Positions 22,593 to 31,565 of a DNA stretch of 64,000 bases are shown here, piece after piece. The position numbers and the translations under genes were made by a program. This DNA is from Aricia agestis (Eukaryota > Arthropoda > Insecta > Lepidoptera > Lycaenidae). Where the stretch lies: positions 7,636,001 through 7,700,000 of the forward strand of contig NC_056420.1 of the NCBI RefSeq assembly GCF_905147365.1, written 5' to 3'. The notes beneath the pieces were generated by a model that was not told the origin of the DNA, did not search any database, and saw nothing but the letters and a program-made list of their open reading frames with translations. Numbering within the stretch: position 1 is the first letter of the stretch; every line of letters begins with the position of its first letter.

Positions 22593-24130
22593 ACACACCG
22601 GCAAAATTAGAGGAACATAACAAAATTTTCAATTTTTTTTAAATTGTTCACTGATTTTTATATATTTATTTATTTATTTACTAACTGATTATTAAAAAAT
22701 AAATTTGATGTAAATTTAGGGCATAAAAACGTGAAAAATAGAAAAAAAATCAGCAAAAATCAAAAAACTAAGAAAATCTTTGAAACTTCAGTAGTAAGTT
22801 TTTAAGATAAATTCTCCATTTTTATTAAAGAAATGCCATGTTAAAAGCGTGTTGGATCTCAAGAGGGCCTGGATACGCCATTCCATGCTTGCATTTTAAT
22901 TGTCGATCATTTCCTGTGGGATATTCTCCTACTCCTCCAGTAGCGCCAACTTAAGCTCCTGGACACATTTTGGAGCTGGAATTTTAACTCGTACCGTTCA
23001 CCCATTGATGTGCCACACGTCTTCAATCGGATCCACATCCGTAGACCACGCTGGCCTCTCCATCTGGGCTACGCCAGCATCGTTTAGGTAATAATGCCCG
23101 ATTTTCTTACTCTATGGACGCACATAAAATTGAAATTACTACCTAAAACTGTGTAAAAGGCACACCATGCAGTTCCAGGATGTCGGTGCTATAGCCCTGT
23201 ACTGTCAAAGTACCATCATCTATAATCATCAGCTCCATGCGGGCTCCAAATCATATGCAACTCCAAACCATTACGAAGCCTGCATCATAGGCCACTGTTT
23301 CCGGTAAGTTTGATGGCCTATAGCGTTCCTTACGATTTATCCACATTCTTTATCGCCTGCCAATACAATGTACACAGAATTTGCTCCCATCACTGTACAG
23401 CACAAGATTTCACTCACTTGTCTAATTTTAATGTTCACGCGCAAATCTTAGCCTGGCTCTTCGGTGTTCTGTCTCAAGTTTTGGTGCCCTTGATGGCACT
23501 TTTGAGTTTAATTTAACTTCTTTGAGTCTTCTTCTTACTGTACAATCACTTACACGTTCATCTTGGACCTGTTCCGACAGGTTTCGTGTCTGCATAGCAG
23601 TTTAAAGGTCGATTTCTTAAGTTATGTTTCCTTACAAAATGGTCATCCTGAACCATTGTCACCCGATATCTGCCTTGTTCTCGTCTCCGAACGTAAGATC
23701 CAGTCTCTTTGAAGCGTTGAAAGTTACGATGAACCACGGAAGCCGACACACCTAAGGCCTGACTGACCGAACGGTAGGTGTGACCTTTCTCTATCGTGGT
23801 TACAGCTCTAGCTGTTGCAGATGCTGGGAAATCACTAATTTTGTATCTAAGCAATGTGTTCTTTCAAAAACCAAACAATCAAATGAGCTGAGCACACCTT
23901 GCACCCCGCTAAAACGCCATTCTTAACTAGGAACACTTACAACGTCGATAATCGAAAAACACTTATTAGGGCATAATTGGTATAAAAACCTGTCAACTTG
24001 CCAGTTTTGTTCAATATTTTATTTCTTGAATGAGCTTAGAAGCTATAAAAAAGGCTTTCAGACAGCCCGACCCACTTGAGTTCAAGTTTTGGCCCTTTTT
24101 ACCTATGTTCCGCTAATTTTGCCAGTGTGT
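22593..24130 (-). mobile_element. Tc1/mariner-family transposon (decayed)
   Basis: Bounded by 27-bp terminal inverted repeats that match at 25 of 27 positions: left acacaccggcaaaattagag... (22593-22619) and right, ending in ...gccagtgtgt (24104-24130). TA-rich flanks fit the TA target of this superfamily. The interior holds one minus-strand transposase pseudogene. At about 1.54 kb the length is right for a complete single-gene Tc1 element. It is inactive because the gene is broken. Confidence 0.85.
22850..23872 (-). pseudogene. Tc1-like transposase pseudogene
   Basis: A cut-and-paste transposase remnant. The first 98 codons (23854-23558) carry an N-terminal helix-turn-helix region (TYRSVSQALGVSASVVHRN) that would bind the terminal repeats. 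After a frameshift near 23560 the reading resumes with VSDCTVRRRLKEVKL and HRRARLRFAREH, and further on with VVWSCI and DPIEDVWH, the latter near the third acidic residue of the DDE/D catalytic domain. Stops and frameshifts interrupt it repeatedly, and the segment expected to hold the second catalytic aspartate seems to be missing around 23100-23160. The end (IPAPKCVQELKLALLEE) is recognisable. Non-functional. Confidence 0.85.
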
Positions 24131-24336
<206 letters not shown>

Positions 24337-24339
24337 GTC

Positions 24340-24885
24340 TGAATCTGTCAAGAAAACAACATCGATATTTTTCTATAAAATTTTCTTAATATTACAATAT
24401 TTTAGAAGTGAAAATACTGCATCTTTATACCTTTTCAAGAACAAAGCCGCATAAATTATATTATTATGCACAAATAAAATGGTGCTCTGAGAAGAACCGA
24501 GTGCCAGAGCAAGTAATTGTTGGACAAAATAAAGAAGCAACACATTGAGCTGCCAGCCTTATTGAAGTACTCCCCTGGCAATAAGATGTGGAAAGTAAAA
24601 TCTCAGCTAGTTTGGATCAAGGACTATACCTTAATGTGAGAGAGGCCTGAGCTATTCCCACAGGGTAATTCAGTGCGGTCCGGTACTCTGATGCGCATCG
24701 ATGACAGAGAGAACTACCACAGAATCTACAGACAATTGTTAGTATAATGTCCATACCAACGGTGCATGATGATGGATAGAGAGTACTGAAAGCTAGAAAT
24801 TTCGTCTATTGAAAAATAAGAGAAGCAGCGACTTCCTTACACAAGCTATATTTTGTCACAGATAGTTTTTTTGTAGTTAGTCTAC
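24340..24885. other. Non-coding or decayed DNA 5' of the RT element
   Basis: No protein similarity was recognised. It could be the 5' part of the retroelement that follows, but no frame supports this. Confidence 0.35.
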
Positions 24886-25190
24886 CTCATTTTTACATGC
24901 TGCCCATGCCCTGCCCTGAAACATGTGCCCAAAGGAGCCAGAAGTCTTGCAGCTGGCAAACTGGCAGACCTGATCGATGTTTGTGTCGATAGAAACTCAA
25001 AAGCAGCCTGGTATGAATTTTTAACCTTTGCCTACTCCGCACTGAGGGTACCAGATCAGACTGGCCAATCATCTCTAACGACAAAAGTAAAACACAATAT
25101 CGACAACCCCTGCCCTTTGCTATGCGAGATCCCAAGTCGGATGCCTTTCGATTTATGCAAAAGGGTAGAAGCAAAAGTACACGAAGGTGA
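24886..25190 (+). pseudogene. RT retroelement with nuclease-like C-terminus, 5' fragment
   Basis: An open frame reads CPALKHVPKGARSLAAGKLA and continues to KVHEGD, where the Penelope element interrupts it. The same frame resumes at 28444 with LAGVARLLVSD, so both pieces belong to one protein. From recollection, the segment resembles the region upstream of the reverse transcriptase in a multicopy family of invertebrate RT proteins ('HIPKGAR' type). The true start lies upstream and is not visible. Non-functional because of the insertion and later damage. Confidence 0.65.
25176..25190. repeat. Target site duplication (left) of the Penelope element
   Basis: agtacacgaaggtga is repeated exactly at 28429-28443. 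It brackets the Penelope-like element and restores the host frame when one copy is removed. Confidence 0.85.
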
Positions 25191-25700
25191 CATTTTAAAC
25201 TTTCGAGTTGCATTATAATTAAACTTTTTAATCGGGACTTAACGCGACTTATTTAAGTAGTAATGTTACGAGTACATACTTTTTCTCGACGTTTCGGCCG
25301 TGTTGCAACGGCCGTGGTCACGAGGGGACTGCAGGAGCGCGACGTCTTCGTTTACACCGGGCGGTCGGTTCTACGACTACCCTCGAGTTGTCCAATATTT
25401 GTGTTCCAATACACTGAAAGTCAGTAGGTTCACTGCGACACAAAACACTAACTGTATCCGGGTTCACACTTATAGACAGAGGTGACACACGCGGTTTGCA
25501 CTTATTGATCACTGGATTCCAGGCGGGCGACAATTTAAATCCGTCCTCACGATTGAAATTTTTGTACTTTTTAATTTCAATTGCTTCACGTATTACTTTC
25601 GTGTGGTAATGACGATCCGTAGAGAGGATTTTAGGGTCGTGTAGCTCCATCCAGTGATTAGTCCCCATATCAAGCAGATGTTCTGCTACCGCGGATTTAT
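25191..25700 (-). repeat. 3' pseudo-LTR of the Penelope element
   Basis: Direct copy of 27854-28371. It covers the C-terminal end of the RT/EN ORF and the 3' untranslated part (gttgcaacacggccgaaacg on the minus strand), and ends with a duplicate of the ORF start. Confidence 0.85.
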
Positions 25701-27312
25701 TTGTCTGGCGATTTTTCACTGCAGCTATGTGCTCTTTCACTCTTTCGCCAATAGTCCGTTTCGTTTGGCCAATGTACGAACTACCACAGCTACAATCTAT
25801 TTTATAAACCCCAGGAGTTTGGAAAGGTAAGGAATCCTTTGGTGACCGAAGTACTTGTGATATTTTACGTAACGGAGTATACACAGTCTTAATGGAGTAT
25901 TTCCTCAGCTCTGTTCCAATTTTGTCCGTTACGCCTTTGACGTATGGTAAAAATGCTGCTTGACGGTTCACCTCTGGATATCTCGTTTTCTCCTTCTGTC
26001 TTCTCGATCCCCTCGACACCTTATACCCGTTACGTCTAAGTACCTCCTGAACATGTGTTAGCTCCTTGGGCAAATGTTCAGGGTCACAAAGGTTATGAGC
26101 TCTGTTTGTTAATGATGATATAACAGATTGAAGATGCCTAGGATGATGATGAGAAGATGCGTGTAGATATCTGTCAGTGTGTGTGGGTTTTCTGTACACA
26201 GTGTGGGATAATATACCATCCTCCTTCACTTTGATCTCCACATCCAAAAATGCGAGGCATCTGTTTTTCTCCATCTCGTAGGTGAACTTTATTTTTGGAT
26301 GGATTGAGTTAAGGTAATTAACATACTGTTCTATTTCCTGTTGACCTCCATTAATAATGCAAAAAACATCATCAACGTACCTCTTCCAAAGCTTTACAGT
26401 ACATGGTCCAGTAGCTAAAGCTAGGTCTTCAAAGTGCTCCATCCAGATATTTGCAATTATCGGTGCCAGAGGGCTACCCATTGCAACGCCATCGATCTGG
26501 AGGTAGTACTGATCTCTGAAGAGAAGGTAATTACCGTCCAAACAGTGTTCAATGAGAACAATATATTCCTTAGGCAACTCATGGTCACACAGCTTGTTTT
26601 TAATCACCTCGATGCAATCCTTGAGTCGAACGTTAGTAAAGAGTGACTCAACATCGAAACCCACCATGGTATCTCCGGGTTCCAACCTCATACTCTTCAC
26701 TATGTCCCTGAAATGGACCGAATCCTTCACGAAAGACGGTGTTTTCCCAACTAATGGTCGCAGCACTCCAGCAACATGTTTAGCCAAGTTGTATGTCGGA
26801 GAGTCAATTTTACTCACAATGGGCCTCAGAGGAATGTTCCTTTTGTGAATTTTAGGCAGACCATATAGCTTAGGGGGTTGCACAGGTTTGGGTTTGTGTA
26901 GAAAATTGTACTCGTCCTCCGTGAAGACATCTTTGTTTTCGTGGATCAAAGTTCGAATGCGCCGAGTAACACTGGCCGTTGGATTGTATGACACTTGCTT
27001 GTATACATTTGTGTCAGACAGCAAACTCCTTATTTTCTGCACATATTCTTCGGTACTCATAACTACAGTAGCGTTTCCTTTATCAGCCCTTAGTACTAAG
27101 ATGTCATTGTTGTTTCTTAACTGTTTAAGTGCTAGCCGCTCTTCTGTAGTTATGTTACTCTTTGGCAGCTTCGACTTACGTAATATCACCGCTATATCCT
27201 GCCTTATAACTTCTGCATCCGCGGTTGGAACTTTATTACGTGAAATAGCCTGCTCCACGCCACACACTATTTCCTCGTAAGGAATTCGCTGAGGTGTTAA
27301 TGCGTAATTCAT
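25318..27312 (-). CDS. Penelope reverse transcriptase / GIY-YIG endonuclease
   Basis: A 664-residue open frame that copies the element RNA into DNA at a nicked target. Visible features by residue: GLPKIHK (151-157) and RPIVS (163-167); FDVESLF (219-225) with the first catalytic aspartate; GVAMGSPLAP (275-284); YVDD (312-315) with the catalytic aspartate pair; and a C-terminal GIY-YIG nuclease with GVYKIDCSCGSSYIGQTKR (501-519), including the CxC seen in Penelope enzymes, and ERVKEH shortly after. The C-terminus is rich in arginine (RCKRRRRAP). It is open throughout. The frame continues upstream beyond a single TGA (27315-27313) into 27316-27876, so the ATG used here is the codon after that stop and the natural N-terminus lies in the upstream ORF. 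Confidence 0.9.
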   Translation of the reverse strand: MNYALTPQRIPYEEIVCGVEQAISRNKVPTADAEVIRQDIAVILRKSKLPKSNITTEERLALKQLRNNNDILVLRADKGNATVVMSTEEYVQKIRSLLSDTNVYKQVSYNPTASVTRRIRTLIHENKDVFTEDEYNFLHKPKPVQPPKLYGLPKIHKRNIPLRPIVSKIDSPTYNLAKHVAGVLRPLVGKTPSFVKDSVHFRDIVKSMRLEPGDTMVGFDVESLFTNVRLKDCIEVIKNKLCDHELPKEYIVLIEHCLDGNYLLFRDQYYLQIDGVAMGSPLAPIIANIWMEHFEDLALATGPCTVKLWKRYVDDVFCIINGGQQEIEQYVNYLNSIHPKIKFTYEMEKNRCLAFLDVEIKVKEDGILSHTVYRKPTHTDRYLHASSHHHPRHLQSVISSLTNRAHNLCDPEHLPKELTHVQEVLRRNGYKVSRGSRRQKEKTRYPEVNRQAAFLPYVKGVTDKIGTELRKYSIKTVYTPLRKISQVLRSPKDSLPFQTPGVYKIDCSCGSSYIGQTKRTIGERVKEHIAAVKNRQTNKSAVAEHLLDMGTNHWMELHDPKILSTDRHYHTKVIREAIEIKKYKNFNREDGFKLSPAWNPVINKCKPRVSPLSISVNPDTVSVLCRSEPTDFQCIGTQILDNSRVVVEPTARCKRRRRAPAVPS

Positions 27313-27876
27313 TCATTTGGCCAATATACTTTTTGTAGGGTCATCCAGCACTTCATCTGACAAATTGATCACTACACGTTCAATGTCTGACACAGAGTTA
27401 AGAGTCCCATCACTAGTGGGTATCCGAGGCTCATCACGACGTTGGTGGGTACACAAATTATTAAATTTGCGGTCGTGGCTCACTTTACATAACTCGTATG
27501 TTCGCAACGCTTGATGGAAAGTTACACGATCACATTTATCAAAATCTTCAGTAGACAACACCCTACTGCATTCCAAATGCACTGTGTACAATTCACTCAC
27601 CACCCTACTCAGTTCAATGTGATTGTTCCGTATAAGTTGTTTAAGCAAACGAAAACTCGCAGACGTTAGAATCCTCTTCGAACACGCTATGTCATCACGC
27701 GGTTTTATCCACACACATTTAGGTAACACTGCACTATCGCGGCACTGTGACAGGAATATAACCGACGTTTCCAATCGAGCGCGTTTTTTACGAAGGAATT
27801 CTAGATGTTTTATTTTTCTAATAATATCCGGCCCGTATCGGTTATTAAGATAACATTTTAAACTTTCGCGTTGCAT
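27313..27876 (-). CDS. Penelope ORF, N-terminal part, cut by an in-frame TGA
   Basis: 187 codons starting MQRESLKCYLNN and ending ILAK before TGA. It is in the same frame as the RT/EN ORF, which begins at the very next codon, so the two are one coding region split by a single stop. Charged, with basic stretches (RKIKHLEFLRKKRARLE); arthropod Penelope proteins normally carry such an N-terminal region before the RT. The ATG lies inside the repeated pseudo-LTR sequence. Either the copy is inactive or the stop is read through. One point change is the simplest explanation. Confidence 0.75.
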   Translation of the reverse strand: MQRESLKCYLNNRYGPDIIRKIKHLEFLRKKRARLETSVIFLSQCRDSAVLPKCVWIKPRDDIACSKRILTSASFRLLKQLIRNNHIELSRVVSELYTVHLECSRVLSTEDFDKCDRVTFHQALRTYELCKVSHDRKFNNLCTHQRRDEPRIPTSDGTLNSVSDIERVVINLSDEVLDDPTKSILAK

Positions 27877-28371
27877 TATAATTAAACTTTTTAATCGGGA
27901 CTTAACGCGACTTATTTAAGTAGTAATGCTACTACGAGTACATACTTTTTCTCGACGTTTCGGCCGTGTTGCAACGGCCGTGGTCACGAGGGGACTGCAG
28001 GAGCGCGACGTCTTCGTTTACACCGGGCGGTCGGTTCTACGACTACCCTCGAGTTGTCCAATATTTGTGTTCTAATACACTGAAAGTCAGTAGGTTCACT
28101 GCGACACACAACACTAACTGTATCCGGGTTCACACTTATAGACAGAGGTGACACACGCGGTTTGCACTTATTGATCACTGGATTCCAGGCGGGCGACAAT
28201 TTAAATCCGTCCTCACGATTGAAATTTTTGTACTTTTTAATTTCAATTGCTTCACGTATTACTCTCGTGTGACGAGTAATGACGATCCATAGAGAGGATT
28301 TTAGGGTCGTGTAGCTCCATCCAGTGATTAGTCCCCATATCAAGCAGATGTTCTGCTACCGCGGATTTATA
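27854..28371 (-). repeat. 5' pseudo-LTR of the Penelope element (partial second copy)
   Basis: Directly repeats 25191-25700. It encodes the last ~115 residues of the RT/EN ORF again (27984-28343), with an insertion (acgagt versus gt near 28270) shifting the frame upstream of IREAIEIKKYKNF. It ends at ccgcggatttat, followed by the inverted terminal piece. The copy is slightly diverged from the 3' one. Confidence 0.85.
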
Positions 28372-28389
28372 TTATTACCGCGCATTACT

Positions 28390-28428
28390 ACTTAAATAAG
28401 TCGCGTTAAGTCCCGATTAAAAAGTTTA
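28390..28428 (+). repeat. Inverted terminal fragment of the Penelope element
   Basis: The stretch acttaaataagtcgcgttaa...aaagttta is the reverse complement of 25220-25260. Penelope elements commonly carry such short inverted copies at the 5' side. It directly abuts the target duplication at 28429. Confidence 0.8.
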
Positions 28429-28443
28429 AGTACACGAAGGTGA
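28429..28443. repeat. Target site duplication (right) of the Penelope element
   Basis: agtacacgaaggtga, identical to 25176-25190. Confidence 0.85.
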
Positions 28444-28975
28444 TTTAGCAGGAGTGGCACGTCTGCTCGTCTCAGACTGCAAAATCGCCCCCACCAACAC
28501 AAACACTCTAGAGTCCCTAATCCAAAAGCATCCCTCCCGCCCACTGTCCATATCACCCCTGTCTTCCGTAGTGTCTGTATCTCCTCTGGTGCTATCCCCT
28601 GCAGACGTTGCTTCCGCTATACAAAGCTTCAATAACTCATCTGCCTCCGGCCCCGACGGCATCCGCCCCCAACACCTTAAAGAATTATCATCGCCCTCTG
28701 CCGGCAACAACGGCCCACGTCTCCTAAAATCACTTATCAATCTCTGCAATTTCTAACTACAAGGCACATTAAATCCTGACGTTTCTCCACACCTTTATGG
28801 GGCGACACTTTGTGCCCTCTTAAAAAAAGATGGAGGAGAGAGGAGGAGGAGCATACGTCCAATAGCTGTAGGTTCCACCTTTAGACGCCTCGTAGCGAAG
28901 TGCGCATGTCGAGCCGTTAGGGAACTTATGGCATCACACCTGCAACCTACCCAAATTGGCTTCGGTACCGCCCTC
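28444..28975 (+). pseudogene. RT retroelement, N-terminal RT domain remnant
   Basis: Continues the frame broken at 25190. It contains ASGPDGIRPQHLKEL (about 28635-28690), then one in-frame TAA at 28754-28756, then LNPDVSPHLYGATLCALLKK and SIRPIAVGSTFRRLVAKCAC, and ends QPTQIGFGT. PDGIR and RPIA...RR..AK are the fingers motifs of non-LTR reverse transcriptases. The palm with the catalytic aspartates (the DD of the YADD-like motif) is absent: the sequence jumps from IGFGT to post-RT sequence near 28970. It is therefore a deletion derivative plus one stop, and not functional. Confidence 0.75.
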
Positions 28976-29885
28976 GTCGTCGAGGCGGGACCGAAGCCAA
29001 AATGATCCGCAATGGCAACAGGCTGCGCTACCGGTAAAACACGGTGGTTTGGGCATCAGGAGCATAGGTTCTGTTGGTTTGCCGGCATTTCTTGCGTCGT
29101 CGAATGGAGTTGCTGACCTTGTTACTAACATTTTAAAAGTCCAAGGTGCGAGATACAGCATCCCCTGACCGACGCAGAAACTGCTTGGCAAGAATTATAT
29201 CCTGGCATCAACCCCCCCGAGGATGTCTGATGTCTCCTCCCAGCGTACATGGGATGACCTCAGCTCCACATATACCTTAAAACGCGTATGTTGAACTCAC
29301 GGTCAGAATCAGCACTGGCACGTATTAAGGCAGTTTCCTGCGTGGAATCTAGTGCTCAGCTGCATTAAAGCTGCCGGTCGTTTTGCTAGACACCACGCCC
29401 TCAACGACATCCTCCGTCGAGCCTTGGTGTCGGCGGACGTACCGTGCGTGCTCGAGCCCCCTGGCTTGAGCCGAAGCGACGGAAAACGCCCGGACGGCCT
29501 TTCCCTGATCCCTTGGAAGAAAGGTCGGTGCCTCCTATGGGATGTCACGTGCGTTAGTACGTACGCCGCTTCTCACATTTCTGGCACTGCTCGAAATGCG
29601 GGATCTGCCGCTGAGCACGCTGCTCGGCAAAAGCACAACAAATACGCGGACTGGGAAAGTCAATACCTCTTTGTGCCTTTTGCCGTCGAAACAGGAGGTC
29701 CGTGGTGCAACGAGGCAAAAGCTTTTGTTCGCCAGCTCGGACGACGGTTGCGGGAAGCAGGCAACGATCCACGCTCCGGCGCGCACCTAGCCGAACATGT
29801 CTCCCTGGGCATTCAGCGCGGTAATGCGGCCAGCGTGATGGGGACATTTGAGCATGGTGCGCTGCGGGGTGGCCGTTTTGATTAA
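28970..29885 (+). pseudogene. RT retroelement, C-terminal region with PD-(D/E)xK-like motif
   Basis: The post-RT part reads LPVKHGGLGIRSIGSVGLP and FLASSNGVADLV, in a frame different from the RT remnant. After damaged sequence, an open frame (29352-29885, 177 codons) reads HHALNDILRRALVSADVP, GKRPDGLSLIPWKKGRCLLW, DVTCVSTYAASH, YLFVPFAVETGGPW and SLGIQRGNAAS, and ends GGRFD. RPD followed after about 12 residues by WDVT fits the RPDx(12-14)D/E core of restriction-like endonucleases in R2-type non-LTR elements; the nuclease call is inference. Family members with this C-terminus are, from memory, common in arthropods and cnidarians. Confidence 0.65.
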
Positions 29886-29945
29886 GTTTTTTTTTATTTA
29901 TTTATTTATAATTTTTTTTTCAATTATTTACCTGACACCTATATA

Positions 29946-30204
29946 CAGGGTGTAACAAAAATAAGTGATAATACTTTAGGGTGTGTACGTGTTCCTTGTA
30001 GAGAGTTCACTGTGAAAGTAGCAGCGCTGAAAGACCTAATTTTTTTTTCACTTTTGTATGGGAAAACTCGTGATGCTCGGGCCCTTGCCCATACAAAAGT
30101 CAAAAAATTTTTTTGTCCTTCAGCGCTGCTACTTTCACAGTGAACTCTCTACAAGGAACACGTACACACCCTAAAGTATTATCACTTATTTTTGTTACAC
30201 CCTG
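29946..30204. mobile_element. Long-hairpin MITE, family I, copy 2
   Basis: A 259-bp hairpin with ends cagggtgtaacaaaaataag and its complement, flanked by TA at 29944-29945 and 30205-30206. Nearly the same sequence and exactly the same length as the copy at 11689. It lies just 3' of the RT element remnant. Confidence 0.85.
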
Positions 30205-30209
30205 TATAT

Positions 30210-31000
30210 TGTTATTGTTAATTTTGTAGTTTGAATTAGTACTTAATTTAATTAATAATTAGTATACTTAATAGAATATTATTGTTTTAAATAAGAAATT
30301 AGATATTTTTTTTGATAATTTAAAATTTATTATATTATAGTGTTAGGTTAATTTTAAAATTCTATGTGTAATCAAGCTGTGATTCTATTGTTAGAAGTCT
30401 GATAGTATAAAATATATTTAATGTTTGATTATTATTGTTGATTATACTCAGGCATACGACTAGTAAATATAATATAAATATAAATATAAAAAATATAAAA
30501 ATAAATAATGTATAAAATTGGTAAGTATCTCGGAATCGGCTCCAACGATTTTCATGAAATATTATAGTAATATTATAGGGGGTTTCGGGGGCGATAAATG
30601 AATCTAGCTAGGAATCATTTTTAGAAAATGTCATTTTATTCGTGTTTTTCGTGTTTTATCGAATACCGAGCAAAGCTTGGTTAAATAGATAGTGTAGTAC
30701 TAATCACTCTATTATCACCATTGGTACACCAGTTCAATAAAGAGTCGGTTATGTCAATGGATTATATAGGGTGGGCAGCCATTAGACGCTCATGCCCTGG
30801 TCAGTCATTTCCACCAATCATAACTTTCGTTTGACTGTTGGTGAATTCGGAGGTAATTCCACATTACACAGTAATTCCGAGGCCTGTATTGGAATTTTGA
30901 TAGCGAGTTTGATTAAAAAACAAAAAAAGGACAGTTTGGGTAAAAGGTTGGCAATTAAAAAGGGATTTCTATACCCATATTAACTTGTTGGCTGAAATAT
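30210..31000. other. AT-rich non-coding DNA before the LTR element
   Basis: Low-complexity ATAAATATAAA repeats near 30465-30510. No gene is supported; the 63-codon frame at 30792 lacks recognisable features. Confidence 0.45.
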
Positions 31001-31279
31001 ATTGTTACGGTACATGGTATACGGACACGTGGTGCGCAAGTACATACTCGAACCTTCTAAAAAGGTCCAATGTTTGTTTACGTGCTTACCCTTTATTTGT
31101 TAGCGTATTTGAATTTAGACCTTATGACTGAGTCCATAAGGTCTAAATTAAATTCAACTTACTGCACTTATCGCAAGGACGGCAGTTTTATTGTGGTACA
31201 TGCCCGAGCTTCCTAGAAATTTCCCACGGTTGTTTACTTGTTTACGTGAATCGGGAAATTTCTGGAATTCGTCTCGCCA

Positions 31280-31315
31280 TATAAAAAGAGCCGCAGGCAG
31301 GTCCGGCAAGTCAGT
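31280..31315 (+). promoter_or_regulatory. LTR promoter: TATA box and initiator
   Basis: tataaaaag begins at 31280 and the arthropod initiator-like TCAGTT begins at 31311, about 31 bp downstream, the standard spacing. Transcription (start of R) is therefore predicted at about 31313. The same pair lies in the 3' LTR. Confidence 0.75.
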
Positions 31316-31475
31316 TCAATCAGAGCGATCTTCAAGGCGACATCAAGTGATCAATAGTGAGTGAACCAGTGACTTGGCTACGACCTAGGACAGTGATAGT
31401 GCTTAGTGATTGGACCTAGTGATTAGTGTTTGGACTTAGTGCTAAGTGTTGTGACCTAGTGTTTAGTGCAGTGTT

Positions 31476-31481
31476 AATAAA
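31476..31481 (+). terminator. LTR polyadenylation signal AATAAA
   Basis: AATAAA in the R/U5 part of the LTR. In the 3' copy (about 37125-37130) it would direct 3' end formation of the genomic RNA. Confidence 0.65.
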
Positions 31482-31541
31482 GTCTTCAAGAGAGTCACCA
31501 GGTCTTTCTCTCCAAATCCTTGAACCCTAGCACGTAACAAC

Positions 31542-31555
31542 TGGTGTCAGAAGTG
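31542..31555 (+). other. Primer binding site (tRNA-Leu type)
   Basis: tggtgtcagaagtg begins two bases after the LTR. It is complementary to a tRNA 3' end of the form cacttctgacaCCA, which matches tRNA-Leu(CAG) as I remember it. It primes minus-strand DNA synthesis. Confidence 0.75.
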
Positions 31556-31565
31556 CGATTTGGAG

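Larger units (their letters stand above)
25191..28428 (-). mobile_element. Penelope-like element (PLE) with pseudo-LTRs
   Basis: A minus-strand retroelement encoding RT plus a GIY-YIG endonuclease. A segment of about 510 bp (25191-25700) is directly repeated at 27854-28371, so the upstream end of the element is a partial copy of its own 3' part, including the C-terminus of the ORF. At the far upstream end a short inverted copy of the terminal sequence follows (28390-28428 is the inverse of 25220-25260). Direct pseudo-LTRs plus an inverted end piece are characteristic of Penelope elements. A 15-bp target duplication flanks it. Confidence 0.9.
31003..31539 (+). repeat. 5' LTR
   Basis: 537 bp, TG...CA ends within a TGTTACG/CGTAACA inverted terminus. 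It contains a TATA box, an arthropod initiator, AATAAA, two hairpin-forming inverted repeats (atttagaccttatg at 31113 with its complement ending 31148; agaaatttccc near 31216 with gggaaatttct near 31252), and in its 3' third a run of loose (cc/ct)tagtg repeats. By eye it is identical to 36652-37188. Confidence 0.97.

Noticed and set aside
26434..27280. Plus-strand frames of 70-130 codons
   Set aside because: Antisense shadows of the Penelope RT ORF.
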